Origin: Bacteroidetes bacterium GWF2_41_31 | GTDB taxonomy: Bacteria; Bacteroidota; Bacteroidia; Bacteroidales; F082 | NCBI GenBank assembly: GCA_001769215.1 | Contig: MEOL01000003.1 | Span: 159,403-211,493, forward strand | Length of the DNA stretch: 52,091 nt | Direction of reading: 5' to 3' | Shown: positions 8,442-17,107 of the stretch, one piece after another | Numbering within the stretch: the stretch's first letter is position 1 | Layout of the letters: each line of letters opens with the position of its first letter | The notes under the pieces: generated by a model | Database searches by the model: none | The model's input: the letters and a program-made list of their open reading frames with translations, nothing else | Told to the model about the DNA's origin: nothing | Made by a program: the position numbers and the translations under genes

Positions 8442-9017
8442 CTAGTAATTATCTTCCTTGATTTCAAAGTAAGACTGCGGGTGCAGACAGGCCGGGCATT
8501 TCTGTGGCGCTTTTTTGCCTTCGTGCAAATAGCCACAGTTGCGGCATTTCCAAACAATCTTGCCATCGCGCTCAAAAACATGACCTTCTTCCAGGTTTTT
8601 GTACAAAGTGCGGTACCTTTTTTCGTGGGCTTCTTCAACCCTGGCAATCATTTTAAAAGTAACAGCCACGTCCTTAAAGCCTTCCTCCTCGGCTATGCGG
8701 GCAAACTCGGGATACAATTCTGTCCATTCTTCATTTTCGCCATCGGCTGCAGCTTTCAAATTTTCCAGCGTGGTGCCAATTTTTCCGGCAGGGTAGGTGG
8801 CGGTTATCTCAACCGGTCGCCCTTCCAGATAGCTGAAAAAGCGTTTGGCGTGTTCCTTTTCATTCAGTGCAGTTTCGGCGAAAAGTCCGGCTATCTGTTC
8901 CAGCCCTTCTTTTTTTGCCTGACTGGCAAAATAATCATAACGCATCCGGGCCTGCGATTCGCCGGCAAATGCTTTTAACAGGTTTTGTTCTGTACGGGTT
9001 CCTTGTAGACTTTTCAT
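8442..9017 (-). CDS. rbr: rubrerythrin
   Basis: Non-haem di-iron peroxidase that reduces hydrogen peroxide in anaerobes and microaerophiles. 191 aa: a ferritin-like four-helix domain with the ExxH-type iron ligands (AFAGESQARMRY, ALNEKEHAKRF, ARVEEAHEKRY), then a rubredoxin-like C-terminus with two CxxC pairs (CRNCGY and CPAC). Length and order are normal. It is monocistronic, and a second, smaller ferritin-like protein occurs at 35164. Confidence 0.96.
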   Translation of the reverse strand: MKSLQGTRTEQNLLKAFAGESQARMRYDYFASQAKKEGLEQIAGLFAETALNEKEHAKRFFSYLEGRPVEITATYPAGKIGTTLENLKAAADGENEEWTELYPEFARIAEEEGFKDVAVTFKMIARVEEAHEKRYRTLYKNLEEGHVFERDGKIVWKCRNCGYLHEGKKAPQKCPACLHPQSYFEIKEDNY

Positions 9018-9246
9018 GGTGTTCTTGATTTAAGTTTCAAATATAAACCAATCGAGGCGTTTTTCCTATCTTAAAAATCGTGTGTATTTGATATTCAGTG
9101 ATTTTACATTGGTAAAAATGCAGATTTTCAGCTTTGTATATTCGTATTTGAATTGGTTTTAAACTGTGATTTACTACATTTTGGCTTCCTTGTACAGAAA
9201 TTGTCTTCTTGCTTTTTCTTATTTTTACATCCGGAAAAAATAACCA

Positions 9247-9795
9247 ATGAACCACGTAAACCAATCGCTTGTTGACCTTCTGATGGAAGAACATTCGGGG
9301 CAGCGCTCAGAATTGATCGCCATGCTGGCTTTTGAAAATCCTGAAATCTGCGAAGAATTGGTTCGCCTGACTTTCTCGGATGAGGATCCGCTTTCGCGAA
9401 GGGCAGCATGGCCCCTTCGAAAACTCTATGACCATCATCCTGAAAAAATAATACCCTATATCGATTATTTCATGTTCCAATTGAGGGATATAAAAAGTGA
9501 GTCCGTATTGCGGACGATCTTGTCCATCCTTTCCAGATGTACCATTCCGGAAGAACACCAGGGTACGATGCTCGAATTTTGTGAAGCTAAAATACTCAAT
9601 GCCAACACTTCTATTGCCTCTGTTGCGAATTGCATCGATATTTATTATGCCATTGCTTCCGGTGAACCCGACTTATTGCGTGAACTGGTTTTGATGTTCG
9701 AAATTCTTCGGCCCACTGCATCAGCTGGCATCAAGTCGAAGATGGGAATTATTCATCGAAAGATAAACAAACTGTCGATCAGGAAACAATACTGA
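9247..9795 (+). CDS. HEAT-repeat-like hypothetical protein
   Basis: 182 aa, no signal peptide or membrane segment. It looks like an alpha-solenoid: repeated helical stretches such as RRAAWPLRKLYDHHPEKI and SESVLRTILSIL recall HEAT repeats. No catalytic motif is seen. It is followed by the S1-domain gene on the same strand, but that gene has its own promoter-like box. Function unknown. Confidence 0.7.
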   Translation: MNHVNQSLVDLLMEEHSGQRSELIAMLAFENPEICEELVRLTFSDEDPLSRRAAWPLRKLYDHHPEKIIPYIDYFMFQLRDIKSESVLRTILSILSRCTIPEEHQGTMLEFCEAKILNANTSIASVANCIDIYYAIASGEPDLLRELVLMFEILRPTASAGIKSKMGIIHRKINKLSIRKQY

Positions 9796-9831
9796 TCTCA
9801 TTCAGTACCTGCTAGGTAACGTTGCTTTGAT

Positions 9832-9839
9832 TACCTTTG
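9832..9839 (+). promoter_or_regulatory. promoter box of the S1-domain gene
   Basis: TACCTTTG followed by CAGC fits the Bacteroidota -7 box. It overlaps the in-frame TTG start at 9837 and so argues for the ATG at 9864 as the real start. Confidence 0.5.
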
Positions 9840-9863
9840 CAGCGAATCTCAGAATGGCATCCT

Positions 9864-10700
9864 ATGGAAATTGGAAAGTACAATACACTCACAGCATTAC
9901 GCTCAACGGATAACGGTTTTTACCTTATTGATGCAGATAAAAATGAAGTCCTTCTTCCGAATAAATATGTGCCTGAAGGTTTTGCGGATGGTGATGAAAT
10001 TGAGGTGTTTTTATACCGCGATTCGGAAGACCGGATGGTGGCCACAACCGAGATGCCTGACATTCAGTTACATGAATTTGGTATGCTGGAAGTGAGAGAT
10101 GTGAACAAGGTTGGTGCCTTCATCGACTGGGGGTTGGAAAAGGATCTGTTGGTTCCCTTTTCGGAGCAAAAATTCAGGCTGTTTCCGGGAAAAAAGTGCG
10201 TAGTTTTTTTAAAACTGGATGAAAAGACCCAGCGTTTGGTGGCCACTACCCGCATTGAACATTATCTGGAGCGCAATGATGTGGAACTTGAACCGGGTGA
10301 GGAGGTGGATTTGCTGATTTGTGAACCCACCGAAATAGGCATGCAGGTGATTATCAACAACAAATACCTGGGTTTACTTTATGATAATGAACTTTTTCAG
10401 GCTGTAATGCCGGGTGAACATGTAACAGGCTATGTAAAAAGAGTGCGTCCCGATAAAAAAGTGGATGTCATGTTGCAGAAACCCGGTTACGAACATGTGG
10501 AGCCTGCGGCCCAAAAAATTCTGGATATACTCAAGGCCAACAATAATTTCCTGGGCATCACCGACAAAACTGAACCGGTAATCATCCTGGCCAAACTCGA
10601 AATGAGTAAAAAAACATTTAAAAAGGCTGTTGGTGCTCTATACAAGCAGCGCAGGATCCGCCTGGAAGAGGATGGAATTTATCTGATGGCGGAGGAGTAA
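9864..10700 (+). CDS. CvfB-like S1 RNA-binding protein
   Basis: 278 aa. Several S1-like modules in tandem (residues ~1-60, 65-130, 145-205) are followed by a C-terminal winged-helix-like segment (SKKTFKKAVGALYKQRRIRLEEDGIYL), the layout of the CvfB/YitL family, which binds RNA and affects virulence factors in Staphylococcus. The ATG at 9864 is preferred because the upstream TTG at 9837 lies in the promoter box. Its targets here are unknown. Confidence 0.88.
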   Translation: MEIGKYNTLTALRSTDNGFYLIDADKNEVLLPNKYVPEGFADGDEIEVFLYRDSEDRMVATTEMPDIQLHEFGMLEVRDVNKVGAFIDWGLEKDLLVPFSEQKFRLFPGKKCVVFLKLDEKTQRLVATTRIEHYLERNDVELEPGEEVDLLICEPTEIGMQVIINNKYLGLLYDNELFQAVMPGEHVTGYVKRVRPDKKVDVMLQKPGYEHVEPAAQKILDILKANNNFLGITDKTEPVIILAKLEMSKKTFKKAVGALYKQRRIRLEEDGIYLMAEE

Positions 10701-10743
10701 GGGAGTGTTGGATATGATGACACTATTCCTTTCTCATTTTTTC

Positions 10744-10751
10744 TACTTTTG
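10744..10751 (+). promoter_or_regulatory. promoter box of lepB
   Basis: TACTTTTG followed by CACC matches TAnnTTTG. It lies ~80 nt before the lepB start and gives a moderate 5' leader. Confidence 0.5.
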
Positions 10752-10833
10752 CACCAAGTATCTCTTAACAAAAATTAACGCGTTGATAATAAGATAGCTG
10801 CTATCTTGCAGACAATTATTTAATCCATTGAAT

Positions 10834-12348
10834 ATGCTCGCATTATTTGTATTAATCCCATTATCGTTCACTATTCCAACGCTTTTCGCGTGGTCCATGT
10901 TTGTAAAATCCGGACGAAATGGCTGGGAGTCGGCGGTGCCGTTTTACAACTTATATGTGTTTTTACGCATCATTAAAAAGCCCATGTGGTGGTATGCATT
11001 ACTGCTTTTCCCGTTTTTAAATGTGTTTATGTACATGTTGATGTTGGTGGAACTGGTGAAATGTTTTGGGAAGTATCATTTGTTAGATCAGTTTCTTGCC
11101 GTTGTAATTCCTTTTATTTATCTGCCTTACGTAGCAGTAAGGGAAAACGCGCAATTTGTTGATCCTGACGACCAGCCTGTCCGCAAGAAAACGGTAGTTC
11201 GTGAGTGGACCGATGCCATTATTTTCGCTGTGGTGGCCGCCACCATCATACGTACTTTTTTGCTCGAAGCATATACCATTCCTACCTCATCCATGGAGAA
11301 ATCGCTGTTGGTAGGCGATTATTTGTTTGTAAGCAAAATTACTTTCGGTCCGAAAATACCCAACACGCCTATTGCTTTCCCATTCGTGCACCATACACTT
11401 CCGTTCACCGAATCGGTAAAATCGTATGTGGAATGGGTCAAGTTTCCTTTTTACCGTTTTCCGGGATTCCGGTCGGTTCGTCACAATGACGCCGTGGTGT
11501 TTAACTACCCCGCGGGCGATACCGTTTCCACACGCTTTCAGAGCAATGCGAGCTACTATAGCCTGATTAATGAATATGGAAGAAACCGGGTTTGGAGCGA
11601 TCATCGCAACTTTGGTGATATTGTTGCACGTCCGGTGGACAAGCGGGAAAACTATGTAAAAAGATGTATCGGCCTTCCGGGCGACACCCTAAAAATAATT
11701 AATCGTCAAGTATACTTGAATGGGGTAAAAGCAGAGAATCCTGAGAAACTCCAATATCAGTATCATGTGATTACTGATGGAAGCGGAATAAACCCCATAG
11801 TACTCAGTAAATTAGATATCACCGAAGGCTTCAGAACCAATGTGCCCGGAGACTTTGTCTATAACCTGACCAATGAAAGCCGCGATGAGTTAGCCAAATT
11901 GCCGATCGTCAAATCGATTGAGCCTTTTAACGAGCCCGCAGGAAAATGGTTCCCGGAGATATTCCCCTATGATTCGGCCTTTAGATGGAACCGTGATAAT
12001 TTTGGCCCTTTGTACATTCCTCAGCAAGGTGTTCCCATTCATCTTACCCTGACAAACTTGCCCCAATATACACGGGTGATTGAAACCTATGAAGGAAACA
12101 GCCTGGAGGTGACTAACGGTCAGATTTTAATTAATGGCCAGGCAACAACCACCTTCACGCCTAAAATGAATTACTATTGGATGATGGGAGATAACCGCCA
12201 CAACTCTGCCGATTCTCGTTACTGGGGATTTGTCCCCGAGGACCATGTCGTAGGAAAACCTGAGTTTGTTTGGCTTTCGCTCGACAAGGACAAATCATTG
12301 TTTGGTGGTAAAATCCGTTGGCAACGCCTTTTTACGGTCATCAATTAA
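10834..12348 (+). CDS. lepB: signal peptidase I
   Basis: Membrane serine protease that removes Sec signal peptides on the outer face of the inner membrane. About 504 aa, long for the family. The first ~110 residues hold several hydrophobic segments (LALFVLIPLSFTIPTLFAWS, WWYALLLFPFLNVFMYMLML, FLAVVIPFIYLPY), a membrane extension common in Bacteroidota. A further segment (AIIFAVVAATIIRTFLL) precedes the catalytic Ser in PTSSMEKSL (residue ~153). The catalytic Lys is in YVKRCIGLPGD (~276), and box E reads MGDNRHNSADSRYWG. A large insert lies between the Lys box and box E. The ATG at 10834 was chosen over a TTG two codons upstream. Confidence 0.95.
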   Translation: MLALFVLIPLSFTIPTLFAWSMFVKSGRNGWESAVPFYNLYVFLRIIKKPMWWYALLLFPFLNVFMYMLMLVELVKCFGKYHLLDQFLAVVIPFIYLPYVAVRENAQFVDPDDQPVRKKTVVREWTDAIIFAVVAATIIRTFLLEAYTIPTSSMEKSLLVGDYLFVSKITFGPKIPNTPIAFPFVHHTLPFTESVKSYVEWVKFPFYRFPGFRSVRHNDAVVFNYPAGDTVSTRFQSNASYYSLINEYGRNRVWSDHRNFGDIVARPVDKRENYVKRCIGLPGDTLKIINRQVYLNGVKAENPEKLQYQYHVITDGSGINPIVLSKLDITEGFRTNVPGDFVYNLTNESRDELAKLPIVKSIEPFNEPAGKWFPEIFPYDSAFRWNRDNFGPLYIPQQGVPIHLTLTNLPQYTRVIETYEGNSLEVTNGQILINGQATTTFTPKMNYYWMMGDNRHNSADSRYWGFVPEDHVVGKPEFVWLSLDKDKSLFGGKIRWQRLFTVIN

Positions 12349-12488
12349 TTAACCAATAGTTTGCCGGTGTTCGTGTCGAAATCGATTGTTATTAACAAAT
12401 AACAGTTTTTTTCTGTTGGAAATTATTTGTATCCGGCCTCTTTTTTACAACAATCCTATATATATTAGCTTTGTAAAGAGGGGTTTGT

Positions 12489-12496
12489 TACTTTTG
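12489..12496 (+). promoter_or_regulatory. promoter box of the TPR-protein gene
   Basis: TACTTTTG followed by CAGC. A second TAGCTTTG box lies at 12466-12473, so either tandem promoters exist or the upstream TTTG serves as the -33 element. Confidence 0.45.
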
Positions 12497-12528
12497 CAGC
12501 AAATTATTGAAAAGAGAGATCGCCAAAT

Positions 12529-13941
12529 ATGGACAGAGATTTTAGCTGGATTGATGATGAGGAATTGAAGGAGCTGATCGATCGCTTCGATGCCATGTTA
12601 CAGCAAGAGAGTTGGAGCTTTTTTGATGTGGATGATTTTGAAATATTGATTGATTTTTTTCTTGAATTTCAGGATGTTGAATATGCTACCATGGCCATTG
12701 CCGAAGCACAGAGACAACATCCTAACAGCAATGCTTTTCAGGTAAGAAGCGCCCGGTTGCTTGCTGCCAACAGTAAATACTATGAGGCTTTGGAACAACT
12801 CAACGAGCTGGAACTAACCGAGACCCCCGGGGAAGAAATTTTTCTTGCCAAGGGTGAAATTTACAGCCTGATGAACAAACATGAGTTGGCCATCGAAGAA
12901 TTTCGTAAGTCGATCCCATTCTCAGAAACACCTGAAGAAGTTTATGCTGCCATTGCTTTCGAGTTTGAAAACATGGACGATTATACCAACGCCATCCTCA
13001 ACTTGAAGGAAGCACTCAGAGTGAATCCAGCATCTGAAAACCTCATTCATGAAATCGCCTTTTTCTTTGAAACGACTGCTCGTTTCGAAGAAGCGATCGA
13101 GTTTTTTAAGGAGTTTCTCGATTTAAACCCCTATTCAATCATGGCGTGGTTTAACCTCGGAATTTTTTATAACTCCATGTTTTTCTACGAAAAAGCCATC
13201 GAAGCTTATGAATATGCCCTGGCCATCGACGAAGAGTTTGCATCAGCCTATTTTAATATTGCGAATTCCTATTCAAATGTGGATGAATATCAGAAGGCCA
13301 TTGAATTTTATACGGAAAGTCTACGTTTTGAAGAGGTGGATCCGATTACCTATTTTTATATTGGTGAATGCTACGAGAGCTTGTACGACACAAAGAACGC
13401 CATGCTCTTTTTCAATAAGGCAATCGAAGCGGATGAACTGATAGCAGAAGCCTGGGCAGGAATAGGAAGGCTTATGGTGAAACAGGATCAGGTGAAGACC
13501 GCCATCAATTACTATGAAAAAGCACTCGACCTACAGCCAGATGGTATTGATTTTTTATTCGAATTGGCTGAGATCTATTTGAAAATGAGTTATTGGGAAA
13601 AAGCAGAAGCATTGTATTCGAAAATTGTTGAGCTCGACAGCAGTGTAGTTGATGCATGGATCAACCTTTCAGAAAGTGTATTGCCAAATGAAGGAACCCA
13701 GGGAGCCATCGATGTGATCGAAAGAGCACTCGAGAACAACAAGGACCAGGCTGCTTTATGGTACCGTTTAGCCGGATATCTTTATCGATCAGGTAAAGTT
13801 CAACAGGCCTATTTTTTTATTGAAACAGCCATGAAACTGGATGTTGAAAAAATCGAATTCCTGTTAGAGTATCTACCCGAACTAAACAACGAACCTCGCT
13901 TTAATGAATTGTTGTCTTTATATAAAAGCACGCGTGATTAG
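12529..13941 (+). CDS. tetratricopeptide-repeat protein
   Basis: 470 aa, acidic, no signal peptide. From about residue 60 to the end it is a run of ~34-residue TPR units (for example AWFNLGIFYNSMFFYEKAIE and AYFNIANSYSNVDEYQKAIE, each followed by AYEYAL- or FYTESL-type helices). TPRs are protein-interaction scaffolds; nothing here indicates an enzymatic role. Such cytoplasmic TPR proteins are widespread in Bacteroidota. It stands alone between lepB and the aldehyde dehydrogenase gene. Confidence 0.9.
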   Translation: MDRDFSWIDDEELKELIDRFDAMLQQESWSFFDVDDFEILIDFFLEFQDVEYATMAIAEAQRQHPNSNAFQVRSARLLAANSKYYEALEQLNELELTETPGEEIFLAKGEIYSLMNKHELAIEEFRKSIPFSETPEEVYAAIAFEFENMDDYTNAILNLKEALRVNPASENLIHEIAFFFETTARFEEAIEFFKEFLDLNPYSIMAWFNLGIFYNSMFFYEKAIEAYEYALAIDEEFASAYFNIANSYSNVDEYQKAIEFYTESLRFEEVDPITYFYIGECYESLYDTKNAMLFFNKAIEADELIAEAWAGIGRLMVKQDQVKTAINYYEKALDLQPDGIDFLFELAEIYLKMSYWEKAEALYSKIVELDSSVVDAWINLSESVLPNEGTQGAIDVIERALENNKDQAALWYRLAGYLYRSGKVQQAYFFIETAMKLDVEKIEFLLEYLPELNNEPRFNELLSLYKSTRD

Positions 13942-13984
13942 AAATATAAATTCTTATGACTAAGTGCTTACTTAACTCACGGCT

Positions 13985-15364
13985 ATGACATCCAATAGTG
14001 AATTCATTTCCGTCTTTAACCGTCAGGGTGTTTTTTTTGCACAACAAAAAACGAAGCCTTTGTTCTTCCGGCTTGAGGCACTGCGGAAATTGAAGGCCGC
14101 AATTCTTCAGTATGAACAGGAGATCATGCAAGCACTACACGCTGATTTGCACAAATCAAATTTTGAGTCCTATGCTACCGAAATTGGCTTTGTTCTCGAA
14201 GAAATTGGCTTTCATCTGCATCACCTTAAACATTGGATTAAACCTGAGCGGGTATCCTCCTCTTTAACCTCTTTTCCTTCCAAATCTATGATACTCAGCG
14301 AACCCATGGGTCGGGTGCTGATTATTGCTCCATGGAACTATCCTTTTCAATTGGTAATGGCCCCCTTGATAGGTGCCATCAGTGCAGGGAATACGGCTAT
14401 TATAAAGCCCTCCGAGATTTCGCAGCATACGGCTGCCATCATACAAAAGATTTTAAATGCAATTTTCAGCGATGAATTCATTGCTATTTTCCAGGGTGAT
14501 GCTTCTGTGTCACAAGCACTTCTGAAACTTAAGTTTGATCATGTCTTTTTTACCGGAAGTCCCCGGGTGGGGCAATATGTTATGCAGGAAGCTGCCAAAC
14601 AACTCATCCCTGTAACACTGGAGTTAGGCGGCAAAAGTCCTTGTATTGTGGACCGTGATGTAGACTTTGAATTGGCTGCCCGCCGAATTGCCTGGGGGAA
14701 ATTTCTGAATGCCGGACAAACCTGCATCGCACCCGATTACCTGATGGTGCACAAAGATATTGCTGAGAAGTTTTTAGCAGCGTTGGTTCATTCAATTAAA
14801 ACTTTCTATGGGGACGATCCTTTAACCTCCGAAGCATTTCCCCGAATCATTACAAAGGAAAATACACTCCGTCTTGGTTCGCTCATAGAAGGGTGCACTG
14901 TCTTTTATGGAGGGAAATTCATGGTGGATGAACACTATATGGAGCCGACCATCCTTACCGATGTAAATCCGGACATGCCGGTGATGCAACAGGAAATATT
15001 TGGACCTATATTGCCGGTGTTGTTGTTTTCCAGCCTGGAGGAAGTAGTGGGTTTTGTTAACCACAGGCCAAAACCTTTGGCATTGTATTGTTTTTCTAAC
15101 AACAGAAAATTTATTCGCCGCATTTTACATGAGATACCTGCAGGAGGTGTTACAGTTAACGATACACTCATGCACATAAGCAATAACAGATTGCCGTTCG
15201 GCGGAGTAGGAAATAGCGGCATGGGGCATTATCATGGCAAATATTCTTTCGATCTCTTTTCCCATCGAAAATCTGTAATGGTCAGGGCAACCTGGCTTGA
15301 TATTCCTTTGAGGTACGCACCTTTTGGTAAAAAATTGAACTATTTAAAAATGTTGATGAAATAA
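13985..15364 (+). CDS. aldehyde dehydrogenase (class 3-like, NAD(P)+-dependent)
   Basis: 459 aa. Oxidises aldehydes to carboxylic acids. Family motifs: IIAPWNYPFQL, KPSE for cofactor binding, FFTGSPRVGQ, the general-base Glu in ELGGKSPCIV, and the nucleophilic Cys in LNAGQTCIAPDY. The short length, lack of an N-terminal extension and hydrophobic C-terminus fit the class 3 / fatty-aldehyde branch. It is followed within ~35 nt by the DUF368 gene and may be co-transcribed. The physiological aldehyde is unknown. Confidence 0.95.
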   Translation: MTSNSEFISVFNRQGVFFAQQKTKPLFFRLEALRKLKAAILQYEQEIMQALHADLHKSNFESYATEIGFVLEEIGFHLHHLKHWIKPERVSSSLTSFPSKSMILSEPMGRVLIIAPWNYPFQLVMAPLIGAISAGNTAIIKPSEISQHTAAIIQKILNAIFSDEFIAIFQGDASVSQALLKLKFDHVFFTGSPRVGQYVMQEAAKQLIPVTLELGGKSPCIVDRDVDFELAARRIAWGKFLNAGQTCIAPDYLMVHKDIAEKFLAALVHSIKTFYGDDPLTSEAFPRIITKENTLRLGSLIEGCTVFYGGKFMVDEHYMEPTILTDVNPDMPVMQQEIFGPILPVLLFSSLEEVVGFVNHRPKPLALYCFSNNRKFIRRILHEIPAGGVTVNDTLMHISNNRLPFGGVGNSGMGHYHGKYSFDLFSHRKSVMVRATWLDIPLRYAPFGKKLNYLKMLMK

Positions 15365-15397
15365 GCTGGTAAAATTAACTGTTTGAAAATAAAAGGA

Positions 15398-16306
15398 ATG
15401 AAAGAATATTTAATCTATACGTTAAAAGGGGTAGCGGTAGGCGTGGCCAATATAATTCCAGGTGTTTCAGGTGGAACCATCGCGCTTATCACCGGTATAT
15501 TTGAGCGGTTGATCGACTCGTTGAAATCGCTGGGGTGGGGAGCTTTGAAGCTGCTTCTAAGCGGCAAATGGAAGGCATTTGTAGAAAAGACTGATCTGTA
15601 TTTTTTAATATCATTACTCGTGGGGATTGTGTTAGCCATCGTGTTATTGGCGAGGGTGTTCGATTTTCTTTTTAGCCACTATCCCGTGTATATCTGGTCG
15701 TTTTTCTTTGGACTTATCCTGGCTTCTATCTTTTATGTTGGAAAGACGGTGGTAAAATGGTCGGTGTCGGCGATTATCAGTTTTATAGTTGGCACAATCA
15801 TCGCACTGGTACTTACTTTTCTAACCCCAGCAACACAAAACAGTAACTTTTTCTATTTAATTGTCTGTGGGGTTGTAGCGGTTTGTTCTATGATTCTACC
15901 CGGATTGTCAGGATCATTCGTGTTGTTGTTAATGGGTAATTATCAACTCGTTGCCATCGAAGCCATCAACAACCGCGACATAGGCATACTCCTTCCGGTG
16001 GCACTGGGTGCTGTGGGGGGATTAATTGCTTTCTCGCATCTGCTATCCTGGGTATTAAAACACTTTAAAGATCAAACCATTGCCATTCTAACAGGTTTTA
16101 TCCTAGGTTCACTTGGTGTAATTTGGCCTTGGAAAGATCCCGTCATTCAGCTGTTTGGTGAAAAGGAGAAGGTAGTAGGTTATATTTATAATTTGCCTTC
16201 CATGAAGATGGAATTTTTTTGGGCATTGGTGTTGATGATCGTTGGAATTTTAGTGATTGCGCTCATGGAAAACAGCGCAAAAAATGTAGAAAAGGCGAAA
16301 GTATAG
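15398..16306 (+). CDS. DUF368 membrane protein, PopT-type polyprenyl-phosphate transporter
   Basis: About 302 aa with around eight hydrophobic segments. The family's N-terminal signature is visible (GVANIIPGVSGGTIALITG) along with an internal repeat of it (ILPGLSGSFVLLLMGNY, near residue 175), the inverted-repeat motif typical of DUF368. Family members (PopT) recycle undecaprenyl phosphate across the inner membrane for cell-wall synthesis. Assignment is by family resemblance. The ATG at 15398 is preferred over a TTG at 15383. It ends 6 nt before aroE. Confidence 0.85.
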   Translation: MKEYLIYTLKGVAVGVANIIPGVSGGTIALITGIFERLIDSLKSLGWGALKLLLSGKWKAFVEKTDLYFLISLLVGIVLAIVLLARVFDFLFSHYPVYIWSFFFGLILASIFYVGKTVVKWSVSAIISFIVGTIIALVLTFLTPATQNSNFFYLIVCGVVAVCSMILPGLSGSFVLLLMGNYQLVAIEAINNRDIGILLPVALGAVGGLIAFSHLLSWVLKHFKDQTIAILTGFILGSLGVIWPWKDPVIQLFGEKEKVVGYIYNLPSMKMEFFWALVLMIVGILVIALMENSAKNVEKAKV

Positions 16307-16312
16307 CTGGTA

Positions 16313-17059
16313 ATGGAATTATACGGACTCATCGGCAAAGAAATTAACCATTCTTCTTCTCCTGAATTTTTTAAAAAGAAATTTGCCAGACTTGGTTTGC
16401 GTGCCGATTATCGTTTATTTCCCCTTGAAAATATTGATCAACTACCCGGTTTGATTGTTACCCAACCTGATCTGAAGGGCTTGAATGTTACCATACCATA
16501 CAAGCGACTCGTTTCGCGTTTTTTACAGGAGATTACTTCTACCGCCTTATATTCCGGTTCTGTCAATACCATTCAGATAAGGCGCGACCGAAAAATATCC
16601 CGTCTGATCGGTTATAACACAGATATATTTGGTTTTGAAAAATCCTTGCTGCCTTTTATCAAGGGGCGAAAGAATCTGAAGGCATTGATACTTGGCGATG
16701 GGGGCAGTTCCCGATCCGTTTCATATGTGTTACGCAAACTGGGTATTATCTTTATACATGTTTCGCGAACCCCGCAAAAAGTGAGTCAAATTAGTTATCA
16801 ATGGATTACTCCTGACATCATGGCTGGCTACCATCTAATTATTAATACAACGCCTTTGGGAATGTCTCCCCATGTAGAAACCCTTCCGGATATACCTTAT
16901 TCGTTATTAACCCCCGATCACCTGATTTTTGACGTAGTTTATAATCCGATGGAAACCGCTTTTTTGAGACGTGCCAGGGAACAGGGGGCTCAAATCAAGG
17001 GGGGACTTGAAATGCTTGAATTTCAGGCAGAAGCCTCGTGGAAAATCTGGAAGAAGTAA
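16313..17059 (+). CDS. aroE: shikimate dehydrogenase
   Basis: NADPH-dependent reduction of 3-dehydroshikimate in aromatic amino-acid synthesis. 248 aa, slightly short but complete: substrate motif INHSSSPEFF, NVTIPYK with the catalytic Lys, NTD in GYNTDIFGF, nucleotide loop GDGGSSRSV, then NTTPLGM and VYNPMETAFL. The gap to the preceding gene is 6 nt, so the two are probably one operon. Confidence 0.94.
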   Translation: MELYGLIGKEINHSSSPEFFKKKFARLGLRADYRLFPLENIDQLPGLIVTQPDLKGLNVTIPYKRLVSRFLQEITSTALYSGSVNTIQIRRDRKISRLIGYNTDIFGFEKSLLPFIKGRKNLKALILGDGGSSRSVSYVLRKLGIIFIHVSRTPQKVSQISYQWITPDIMAGYHLIINTTPLGMSPHVETLPDIPYSLLTPDHLIFDVVYNPMETAFLRRAREQGAQIKGGLEMLEFQAEASWKIWKK

Positions 17060-17107
17060 CCCGTGCCACTCCTTCCAGATTTACTGTAAAATAATCCGGA
17101 TATTTCC